From Amycolatopsis roodepoortensis (lineage in GTDB: Bacteria > Actinomycetota > Actinomycetes > Mycobacteriales > Pseudonocardiaceae), in contig NZ_JADBEJ010000007.1 of assembly GCF_014873915.1 (NCBI RefSeq), positions 1 through 64,000 on the forward strand: a DNA stretch of 64,000 nucleotides. Reading direction: 5' to 3'. Positions 32,269-38,835 of this stretch are shown piece after piece. Position 1 is the first letter of the stretch; every line of letters starts with the position of its first letter. The notes under the pieces are model-generated. The model did not search any database, had not been told where the DNA came from, and saw only the letters and a program-made list of their open reading frames with translations. Position numbers and translations under genes: made by a program.

Positions 32269-32315
32269 CTCGGGAGGTTGGGGTGATGCAGGCTGTATCA
32301 CCCCAACCTCCCGAG
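32269..32315 (+). terminator. 22-bp-arm hairpin centred on the dispersed palindrome
   Basis: Arms 32269-32290 and 32294-32315 pair completely with one G-U in plus-strand RNA. It starts 7 bp after the stop of the multi-HTH gene and lies before the convergent gene end at 32322. Confidence 0.7.
32283..32301 (+). repeat. 19-bp palindrome family, copy 25
   Basis: GTGATGCAGGCTGTATCAC, core of hairpin 32269-32315. Confidence 0.9.
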
Positions 32316-32321
32316 CGGCGC

Positions 32322-32768
32322 TCACGCCTGTGCGGTGTGGCGGGTGACCGGGATCTCGCCGACGAACAGGCGATCGTCGCGTTCGAGGTAGCGGTCGAGG
32401 GCGGCGAGGTCGCCGGTGAACGGGGCCGTTCCGAAGGTGACGATGACGAAGCGCTGCTTGATGGCCGCGTCTGTCCATTCGGGGGTGACGGGCCGGGTCA
32501 GGTCTCCGTCGTCGCCGTAGAGGACGTGGACGTCGGAGCCGCGGAGTTCGGCCCTGGTGATCACGGCGGGTATGTCCGGCATGACGCCGTTTTTCAAGGG
32601 GCGAAGCCCGAGCAGTTCGGCGAGGAGTTCGACGCCTTCGGCTACTGCGGTGGAGGAGCGCGGGGAGAGGAGCAGGTGAGCGACGTCGGTGCCGTTGATC
32701 GGGTGTTCGCCGACCCAGCCCGTGAGTCCTAGCTCACGTGGGTCTTGGGTGGCTGGTGAAGAGGCCAT
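32322..32768 (-). CDS. Hypothetical protein
   Basis: 148 residues, alpha/beta, with LLSPRSSTAVAEGVELLAELLG and VHVLYGDDGDLTRPVTPEWTD. AAGGGAAG precedes ATG 32768. It converges on the multi-HTH gene and shares its terminator. No family recognised. Confidence 0.6.
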   Translation of the reverse strand: MASSPATQDPRELGLTGWVGEHPINGTDVAHLLLSPRSSTAVAEGVELLAELLGLRPLKNGVMPDIPAVITRAELRGSDVHVLYGDDGDLTRPVTPEWTDAAIKQRFVIVTFGTAPFTGDLAALDRYLERDDRLFVGEIPVTRHTAQA

Positions 32769-32954
32769 TGGACTTCCCTTAGGTCGAGGTCAAGGGAAGA
32801 CAGAGGGAGCGGCCGCGTGTCGTGCCGCTGTTCTGTCTCCTCAACCCCGCTCCGGCGGGGACCACGATGGCGTTGAGCCATCCAGAAAAAGCCGTCCGAG
32901 ACGAGTACGGCCCTGTGTGTGGAGTCTATCCGGCGGCGGCCGGACAGACTTCGC

Positions 32955-32973
32955 GTGATCCAGCCTGCATCAC
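32955..32973 (+). repeat. 19-bp palindrome family, copy 26
   Basis: GTGATCCAGCCTGCATCAC, downstream of the interrupted membrane gene. Confidence 0.9.
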
Positions 32974-32997
32974 TTGCGTGACCGTTGAGGCGGTGGT

Positions 32998-33571
32998 TCA
33001 GTTGCAGCCGATCGACGCCAGGGTTTCGATGGTGGCGCGGTCGGCCGGTGTGACTCCGCGGTTGTTGAACTCGGCGCGGGCGAGCGAGGGCCAGGGTTCA
33101 TCGGTCGAGACGAACCGAAGTTCCCGGTTGCCCTCAGTGCTGTGGAGGATGATGGTCCCGTTGTCGAGGCTGATCCGCGCTTCGGGCTTTTCGGGACTGA
33201 TGAACTCGGTTCCGACGAGGCAGCTGCCTCGGTAGGTCTTCGCCTCTTCCCACGGTCCGGCTCCGAATGGGCCGCCGCCCGGAGCGCCGAGGCTGACGAG
33301 TTCGTAGCCCGATGAGCACGGGGGCGAAGAGCGCGGCGCAGATCGTGGCCTCGGTTCGGGGGAGACTGGACAGCGCTAGCCACCGCCCGATCGCGCCGCC
33401 GAGGAACCCGGCGCCGGCGACCAGCACGAACCACAAGGGCATGGCCACGTAGTAGCGCCCGCTCCAGGTCATGAGCGCCGTCCCGAGCGCGAAACAGGCG
33501 CCCCAGCCGATCGCGAGGCCGAGTGAGCGGCTGCCAGTGCTGGCGGGGCGGGTGATCGCCTTTATGTTCAC
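32998..33571 (-). pseudogene. Small membrane protein with interrupted frame
   Basis: From ATG 33571 a membrane protein with three hydrophobic helices is read (GWGACFALGTALMTW, AMPLWFVLVAGAGFLGGAI, ICAALFAPVLIG). Near 33325 the frame degenerates to arginine-rich sequence, while the +1 frame continues sensibly (GYELVSLGAPGGGPFGAGPW...) to a stop at 32998 and has no start of its own. A one-base change in the CCCCC run near 33325 would join them. It is either a decayed gene or a base error. Confidence 0.5.
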
Positions 33572-33658
33572 GTGGCAAAAGTCGCAGATAGGCAGGCGAC
33601 AGATACGAGGATCTGGCGTTTTCGCTCGATCGTGTCGCGACGTCGAGGCCTGCCGGGG

Positions 33659-33677
33659 GTGATGCAGGCTGTATCAC
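33659..33677 (+). repeat. 19-bp palindrome family, copy 27
   Basis: GTGATGCAGGCTGTATCAC, followed by 15-bp repeat e. Confidence 0.9.
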
Positions 33678-33682
33678 CCTCG

Positions 33683-34438
33683 TCAGGGTTGTGGTCCGGG
33701 TTTTGGTTCGAGGTCGAACCCTTCATCTCCTCGAGGGCCTCCAGCGCCCCGAGAGCGATTTGCGCGGCGGGCGCGTTGGCGGCAGGTCGCGCCGCAGTAC
33801 TTACGGGGCCTGCCGGTGTCGGCGGTGTCGATCGCGTTTTGGCAGCCGGGCGCCGCGCATCGTCGCTGTGGTCTGGTCGCTTCGGCGTGCAGTTGGTCAG
33901 CCAGTGCGGACAGCCGGATCGCGGCGGGCGCTGGGTAGGCCAGCTCGGCGGCCGGTCGCACCGCGGCCGCGAGCTGTTGGGCCAGTTGCGCGAGGAATCT
34001 TGGTTCGGGAAGCAGGCGTTCGGAACGTTCTCGGATCCGGCGAGGAGTGTTCCAGTCCGGAAGTGCGGCGGCGGCGAGGTCTTCGGCGATCTCGACGGCA
34101 CGCTCGGACAGGGCGTCGAGTTCGTCCGGGGCGAGCGGGCTGATCCTGCCGAGTCGCCTGAACTCCTCCGCCTGGCCGCTGGCGTCGGTGAGACGGGCGT
34201 GCTCCAGGGCGAGCGCGGCCTGCCGGGCAAGTGGCCGCATCTGGCGGATGAGCTCAGCAAGGAGTCCGAGATTCCAGCCCCGACCGTCGCGTTCCTCCAG
34301 CAACGTCGGGTCGACCTTAACGGCAGCAACCGCGATCTCTACCGCTCGCACTCCCCGAGCACGGGCGCGATCCAGTACCGGCTCCCCGGCGGGCAGCTTA
34401 TTGGCCCTGGCGGCCAGCGCCGTCAGATCTTCGACCAC
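33683..34438 (-). CDS. Helical protein with C-terminal zinc finger
   Basis: 251 residues: an Ala/Leu/Arg-rich helical body, then CAAPGCQNAIDTADTGRPRK and YCGATCRQRARR, a CxxxxC...CxxxC zinc-finger-like module with an adjacent basic helix. GTG 34438 start. The C-terminal KPGPQP is encoded by the TTGTGGTCCGGGTTT repeat (33689-33703). Nucleic-acid binding is plausible. Confidence 0.65.
   Translation of the reverse strand: MVEDLTALAARANKLPAGEPVLDRARARGVRAVEIAVAAVKVDPTLLEERDGRGWNLGLLAELIRQMRPLARQAALALEHARLTDASGQAEEFRRLGRISPLAPDELDALSERAVEIAEDLAAAALPDWNTPRRIRERSERLLPEPRFLAQLAQQLAAAVRPAAELAYPAPAAIRLSALADQLHAEATRPQRRCAAPGCQNAIDTADTGRPRKYCGATCRQRARRANRSRGAGGPRGDEGFDLEPKPGPQP
33689..33703 (+). repeat. 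TTGTGGTCCGGGTTT repeat, copy e
   Basis: Starts 11 bp after the end of palindrome copy 33659-33677, the same spacing as copy f. Confidence 0.65.
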
Positions 34439-34485
34439 GACACCTCGTTTCGTGACAGATTTCGTGACGCTACTGGATGCCGGTT

Positions 34486-34514
34486 CGGGGGTGATGCAGG
34501 CTGCATCACCCCCG
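34486..34514. terminator. Palindrome-based hairpin
   Basis: Copy 34491-34509 is extended by CGGGG/CCCCG. It separates the zinc-finger gene from the 34562 gene on the minus strand. Confidence 0.6.
34491..34509 (+). repeat. 19-bp palindrome family, copy 28
   Basis: GTGATGCAGGCTGCATCAC, perfect; followed by 15-bp repeat f. Confidence 0.9.
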
Positions 34515-34520
34515 GCAGGG

Positions 34521-34535
34521 TTGTGGTCCGGGTTT
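34521..34535 (+). repeat. TTGTGGTCCGGGTTT repeat, copy f
   Basis: Starts 11 bp after palindrome copy 34491-34509. Confidence 0.65.
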
Positions 34536-34561
34536 CGGGAGTGCGGCGCGAACCTCTTGGG

Positions 34562-34828
34562 CTAGGACGTGGCAGGGCCGGGAGGCGTTGCCCGCGCTCG
34601 GCGGGTGAGGCCGGAGTAGTAGGCGCTTGCCGCGGCGGGGTCCTGGTGTTCGAGGAGTTCGATGGTGAGGACGGCCGCGAGGGCGTCGGTGAGGGATTCG
34701 GCTGGCCGGATCGTGGCGGTGAAGGCCTGGTAGCGGACGAAGGTGCTGCGGCCGTCCTGGATGACCTGGTGTTGTTGCCGGGGGTCGAGGTAGTTCCACC
34801 GCGCGAGTGCTGGGATGGGGTCGGTCAT
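34562..34828 (-). CDS. Small hypothetical protein
   Basis: 88 residues with RWNYLDPRQQHQVIQDG and FTATIRPAESLTDALAAVLTIELL, a compact alpha/beta protein. It starts 7 bp after the stop of the coiled-coil gene, so it is probably co-transcribed with it. No family recognised. Confidence 0.6.
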   Translation of the reverse strand: MTDPIPALARWNYLDPRQQHQVIQDGRSTFVRYQAFTATIRPAESLTDALAAVLTIELLEHQDPAAASAYYSGLTRRARATPPGPATS

Positions 34829-34835
34829 GCCGGGC

Positions 34836-36122
34836 CTACTTGGTGGTCGGGTTGTCGGTTGGCTGGGGGTCGGACTGGGCTGCCTGCTGGAGGCGGTCGA
34901 GTTCCGGTTTGAGCCGCGCGAGCTCTGCTTCGGCGTTGGTGGCCCGGAGACGGACAGCTTCGAGGGTTTCGGTGATCGCGGCGAGTTCGTCGCGGTGGAC
35001 GTCCGTCATCCGCGTGACGGCCTCGCGGTGCGCGGTGTTGAGTGCGTCGAGGGTCGTCTTGTGGTCGGCCCGAAGGTCGTCGACGACGGCCTTGTGGTCC
35101 TTCCGCATCTCGGCACGGACGCTGTCGAGCTCCTTGCGGTGCTCGGCGCGGAGGTCGCGCATCTCGTCGCGCGCACTGTTGCGGTCAGCGATGGCGGCGT
35201 CGCGGGCGCTGGTGGCGACGGCGACGTCGGTGGCGGCCTCGGTCTTCACCTTCTCCGCTGCGGCTTCAGCCTTCCTGACAGCCGCTGCGGCGTCGTCCTG
35301 GGCCGCTTTCACCGCTCGTTCAGCGTCGGCCTTGGCCTTGGCTACCTTGTCGTCGGCGACCTTCTCGGCCTTGGTGATCTTCTCGGCGGTGTCCTGCTCA
35401 AGCTGTTGCATGGCCTCCCGGACGTCGTTTGCGGCCTTCTCGGCGGCCGTGACGTCTGCGGTGGTCTTCTCCTGGAGCTGCTGCATTTCCTTCCGGAACT
35501 CGTCGGTTTCGTTCTCGAAGTTCTTCGCTCGGGCGTTGGCCTCTTTGGCGATCTCGACGGCTTCCGCGAGTTCTCCGGCGACCTGGTCGAGCCGCTCGGC
35601 CATGGCCTTCTCGGACGCCTCTGCCTCGCGGCGGGCATCGTCGTGCTCTTCGACGAGTTCGCGCATCTCCTTCTCGAACTCTCGTTCGGAGGCCATCCGG
35701 TCCTCAAGGCTTCCGGCCTCCTTGACCGCCTGGATGAGGTCCGCGGCAACCTGTCCGATCTGGGCTTGAGCGGCGCCAAGCGCCTCCGGCACGGCGGCGA
35801 GCCTCTCGTCGAGGTTGAGGCGTTTACGAGGGCGGTCCGGGGTACTGGCGCCGGCTACGGCGCTGAGGTGCTGGCGCTTCGTCGTTCCGCCGTCGAGCTT
35901 CGCCCGCTCGGCGAAAGCGGTGTCCTTGTTGTGGGGGACCCCGGATACCGGGTCGTTCTGCTCGCAGTAGCGACCGGGGCGCCCGGTCTGCTGCGCTCGT
36001 CGCGGTTCCCGATCGCAGCCGTGAGGCCACGCGCACCTCTTCGGCACACGGGCCGCCGAGCCGCTCGTCCCCCCGGCCTCGCCGCTCACATTCTGCTGAT
36101 CATCGATGCCCATGCGTAGCAT
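34836..36122 (-). CDS. KfrA-like coiled-coil protein
   Basis: 428 residues. Residues 1-55 hold a Cys/His-containing basic segment (RCAWPHGCDREPRR...RYCEQ), likely a small zinc-binding DNA-recognition part. From about residue 110 to the C-terminus it is a continuous coiled coil rich in Ala, Glu, Lys and Arg. This architecture recalls KfrA-type plasmid proteins, DNA binders with long coiled-coil tails that assist partition. ATG 36122 or 36113 may be the start; neither has a good ribosome-binding site, and a leaderless start is possible. AACGGTACGAT at the start resembles the parB operator. Confidence 0.65.
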   Translation of the reverse strand: MLRMGIDDQQNVSGEAGGTSGSAARVPKRCAWPHGCDREPRRAQQTGRPGRYCEQNDPVSGVPHNKDTAFAERAKLDGGTTKRQHLSAVAGASTPDRPRKRLNLDERLAAVPEALGAAQAQIGQVAADLIQAVKEAGSLEDRMASEREFEKEMRELVEEHDDARREAEASEKAMAERLDQVAGELAEAVEIAKEANARAKNFENETDEFRKEMQQLQEKTTADVTAAEKAANDVREAMQQLEQDTAEKITKAEKVADDKVAKAKADAERAVKAAQDDAAAAVRKAEAAAEKVKTEAATDVAVATSARDAAIADRNSARDEMRDLRAEHRKELDSVRAEMRKDHKAVVDDLRADHKTTLDALNTAHREAVTRMTDVHRDELAAITETLEAVRLRATNAEAELARLKPELDRLQQAAQSDPQPTDNPTTK

Positions 36123-36176
36123 CGTACCGTTTAGTTTCGTTTTCCGCAACTTTAGTTAAGTTTGGTTTAGTTTGAT

Positions 36177-36210
36177 TAGTTATGTTTCGCTAGCTAGCGA
36201 AACATAACTA
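36177..36210. promoter_or_regulatory. 34-bp perfect palindrome in AT-rich DNA
   Basis: The half-site TAGTTATGTTTCGCTAG is followed by its exact reverse complement. The flanking 36125-36176 carries repeated TTTAGTT-like units. It lies about 55 bp upstream of the coiled-coil gene. It could be an operator or part of an origin. The remaining DNA to 36582 has two palindrome copies (36386, 36542) and no recognised gene. Confidence 0.65.
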
Positions 36211-36385
36211 TATGCAATAGCGAATACATCAAGGCGCGCGAAGGCCTCGCCGCCGTGCGTTTCGGCGTGTTCGGGGCGAGCCCGGCCGGGCAGGCTCCGC
36301 CGGACGGGTGAAGTCGACGACGTGAGCCCGGAGAAGCCCGGGGAGAGCGGCGCAGCGGGCACCGAGCCGGGCGGGCCCTGCGCGA

Positions 36386-36404
36386 GTGATGCAGCCTGGA
36401 TCAA
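36386..36404 (+). repeat. 19-bp palindrome family, copy 29
   Basis: GTGATGCAGCCTGGATCAA, intergenic. Confidence 0.85.
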
Positions 36405-36541
36405 CTCACCATCGGCGGCCCGGCAAGGCGTTGCCGGATGGCGTCGGCGCCGCGGAAAACGCTGGGAGCGTTGCGCTCGTCAGGGAACCAGCTCGCTCAA
36501 GGGTGGGCAGCACGAAGGTGTAGGCGGATGCTCGGGCGAAG

Positions 36542-36560
36542 GTGATGCAGCGTGGATCAC
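36542..36560 (+). repeat. 19-bp palindrome family, copy 30
   Basis: GTGATGCAGCGTGGATCAC, 22 bp beyond the end of gene 36583-36996. Confidence 0.85.
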
Positions 36561-36582
36561 TTCACGGGCATCGCGGGGAGCC

Positions 36583-36996
36583 CTACCTTTCGGTTGCTTC
36601 CCATGCTTCGCGGTCGACAACGCCCCAAATCTCGACGGGGAGGCCGCCGGATCCCCTGGGGGACATGAAGGTCAGCGTGCCGGGCCCGTACTCGCGCGGT
36701 TCGAGTTTCAGGAGCTTCGCCCAGACGTCGAGCACCGCGGCGATTGTGTCGGGACGGTGGTCACCTGCGGCGGCGAGGCCGACAAGGCGTTGTCCGCGCC
36801 AGGGCTCCCAAGGGTCACGCGGCTTGAGCTGCCAGTCCAGCGGCTTCGCTCCGGCTTGGTCGGAGCCCCAGGTGTTCAGGACTTCCGAGACGTCCCGGTG
36901 TAGGGCCTGCTCGTTGCGGTGGACGATGGGCGCGAGAAGGTCCCCTAGGGCACGCGCGGCGCCGGCGGTGCCGTCGGCCTCGTCCGCGTTGGTCAT
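36583..36996 (-). CDS. Hypothetical protein
   Basis: 137 residues, alpha/beta, with AARALGDLLAPIVHRNEQALHR and LTFMSPRGSGGLPVEIWGVVDREAW. ATG 36996 is chosen because GAGGGGGATCC precedes it; ATG 37017 is possible. No family recognised. Confidence 0.55.
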   Translation of the reverse strand: MTNADEADGTAGAARALGDLLAPIVHRNEQALHRDVSEVLNTWGSDQAGAKPLDWQLKPRDPWEPWRGQRLVGLAAAGDHRPDTIAAVLDVWAKLLKLEPREYGPGTLTFMSPRGSGGLPVEIWGVVDREAWEATER

Positions 36997-37110
36997 CGCT
37001 GGATCCCCCTCGGACATGAGCCTTCGCTGATCGGTCTCCACACTATCGCGCAGCCCGAAGGCGACGAGTTCAGCCGTGACCCACCGGGGTTTGAGCAAAT
37101 CCGGGAGAAT

Positions 37111-37129
37111 TCTATGCACGCTGCATCAC
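37111..37129 (+). repeat. 19-bp palindrome family, copy 31 (degenerate)
   Basis: TCTATGCACGCTGCATCAC, intergenic. Confidence 0.5.
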
Positions 37130-37208
37130 GAGAAACGTCACCGTGACGAAACGAGGGTGGGTGATCCTTCATCGCCAGAACACCCCTTCCGGCGCGTCTC
37201 GACCTTCT

Positions 37209-37244
37209 GAGTTGTGGCGATAATGCCTTTTATCGCCACAACTC
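37209..37244. promoter_or_regulatory. Operator-like inverted repeat
   Basis: GAGTTGTGGCGATAA (37209-37223) and its exact reverse complement (37230-37244) are separated by 6 bp, ending 17 bp upstream of the start at 37262. It probably controls that gene. Confidence 0.65.
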
Positions 37245-37261
37245 ACTGCTAGGGTCCCCGC

Positions 37262-37582
37262 ATGGGTGATCAGTGGCAAGACGAGGCGGCCGAGTTCGAC
37301 GACAACGAGATCGTCCGTCGCCTGCGCGTCGCTTCGGCCGAGGCCGTGATGGCGGCCATCACGGTCGGCTATCTGAACGGCCTCGATGAGGCGGCCCGTG
37401 TTGGTCCGGTGAGCCGGGCGGAAGCGCTGTTCTATGCCGAAACCAATCTTGAGCGATGGTCGTCGAGTCGGGAGCGCGGCATCCGCGAGGCGGCGAACGC
37501 CGGCGAGCCGCTGGATCGGCTCGTCCGGGCCAGCGGGATGCGTTCGGAAGAGGTACAGAGGATCATCGACGCCGCCCGGTGA
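37262..37582 (+). CDS. Small helical hypothetical protein
   Basis: 106 residues, mostly helical, with an acidic N-terminus (QWQDEAAEFDDNEIVRRL) and a C-terminal HTH-like end (LDRLVRASGMRSEEVQRIIDAAR). No ribosome-binding site is evident and the start follows the operator closely, so a leaderless transcript is possible. No family recognised. Confidence 0.55.
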   Translation: MGDQWQDEAAEFDDNEIVRRLRVASAEAVMAAITVGYLNGLDEAARVGPVSRAEALFYAETNLERWSSSRERGIREAANAGEPLDRLVRASGMRSEEVQRIIDAAR

Positions 37583-37677
37583 GGGCCCCGCGCCCGCGGG
37601 CGCGGGTTGACCGCTCGACGTCGGCTCGAACGGAAATCTGTCGGCATGGCGTGGTAGACCTGCTCCGAGCAACGGAA

Positions 37678-37696
37678 GCGATGCAGCCTGCATCGC
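37678..37696 (+). repeat. 19-bp palindrome family, copy 32
   Basis: GCGATGCAGCCTGCATCGC, both ends changed compensatorily (T2 to C, A18 to G); holds the proposed integrase start. Confidence 0.75.
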
Positions 37697-38820
37697 CTGA
37701 GCCGAGGGCGACGGTTCGGATGGTGGAGATGGCGAGCGCGCTGGTACTGGGCGAATCCCGCGATGGCTGGTCGGGCTGGGACGGGTACGGGAAACAGCTG
37801 AACGATCTGACAGAGGAGTGGCTCGAAGATCTAGCGAGGCAGTCGCGTCACACCGCTCGGGCGTACGGCCGGGATTTGGGCTATCGCATCCCGGTGAGCA
37901 ACCCGGATCGTACGGGCGCTCGGTCGCCGTTGCTCGGCGGAATGAGTTGGTGGGCCTGGGTTTCCTCACGCGGCTTCGACCCGCTGACGGTCCCCGAACG
38001 GGAAGTGAAACGGTGGCTGGGCGCGCTGGACGACGCGGGTTACAGCGCGAACACCCGCGGCCGCGCGCTGGCCGCCGTCCGATCGTGGTACCGGTTCCTG
38101 CTGAGTAAGAACGCGTTCCATGACGTGATGACGGTTTCGCCAGCGGCCGGTGTTTCCGCTGCAGCGCAAGGGATTCACCTGCCGACACATTCCCCGACGA
38201 TCAAGTTGACGCCCGATCAGGGGGCCGCGATGATCGCGGCCGCGGACCGGATGAAAAGCCCGATGCGGCTCCGTCACTCGGCAACGGTGGCGCTGCTGAT
38301 CACCACTGCGGTGCGGGTCGGTGAGTTGTGTTCGCACGCGATCCAGGATCTGACCTATGACCAGGGAAAACGCAAGATCCAGGTGCATGGCAAGGGTAAG
38401 CGAGTCCGTATGGTCGCTGTGCCCGATCTCGCCGACGTCCGGCTGTCGAGGTACCTGGACAGCCGCCCGGACCTCAAGGTGGTGGTCCGGCGCGGGCACG
38501 CCGGCGCCCGGGAGCGAGTTCCGTTGCTGATGACCAGGAACGGAAAGAAGCTGGCGCGTAACGAAGTGTGGCGTCTGCTTCGCCACGTGGCAGAGTTCGC
38601 CGACTTGCCGCCGGAGGTCGCCGCGATGATGACGCCGCACGCGACCCGGCACAGCGCAGCGACGTTCGCCCACCTGTCGGGCGCGGACATGGAGCAGATC
38701 CGTTTGCTGCTGGGCCACGCGGACATGCGGACGACACAGCGCTACGTGCAGGCCTCCGGCGCTGAGCTTCCGAACGCGGTCGCTTCGATGCTCCACGCGG
38801 TGATGCCCGGCGTAGCGTGA
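37681..38820 (+). CDS. XerD-like tyrosine recombinase
   Basis: 379 residues. An N-terminal SAM-like domain (residues 30-140) is followed by the full catalytic set: Arg in TAVRVGEL, Lys in GKGKRVR, HATRHSAATF (HxxR), LLGHAD, and Tyr in TTQRYVQASG. It probably resolves plasmid multimers or integrates the element. ATG 37681 lies inside palindrome variant 37678-37696; starts at 37651 (GTG) or 37720 are possible. Its TGA stop (38818-38820) is provided by copy 38817-38835, which also gives the stop of the convergent replication gene. Confidence 0.8.
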   Translation: MQPASPEPRATVRMVEMASALVLGESRDGWSGWDGYGKQLNDLTEEWLEDLARQSRHTARAYGRDLGYRIPVSNPDRTGARSPLLGGMSWWAWVSSRGFDPLTVPEREVKRWLGALDDAGYSANTRGRALAAVRSWYRFLLSKNAFHDVMTVSPAAGVSAAAQGIHLPTHSPTIKLTPDQGAAMIAAADRMKSPMRLRHSATVALLITTAVRVGELCSHAIQDLTYDQGKRKIQVHGKGKRVRMVAVPDLADVRLSRYLDSRPDLKVVVRRGHAGARERVPLLMTRNGKKLARNEVWRLLRHVAEFADLPPEVAAMMTPHATRHSAATFAHLSGADMEQIRLLLGHADMRTTQRYVQASGAELPNAVASMLHAVMPGVA

Positions 38821-38835
38821 TCCAGCCTGCATCAC
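38817..38835 (+). repeat. 19-bp palindrome family, copy 33
   Basis: GTGATCCAGCCTGCATCAC, gives TGA stops to both convergent genes. Confidence 0.9.

Noticed and set aside
28602..34535. Integron-like attC cassette array
   Set aside because: No RYYYAAC/GTTRRRY ends and no integron integrase; only a boundary-like composite repeat is supported.
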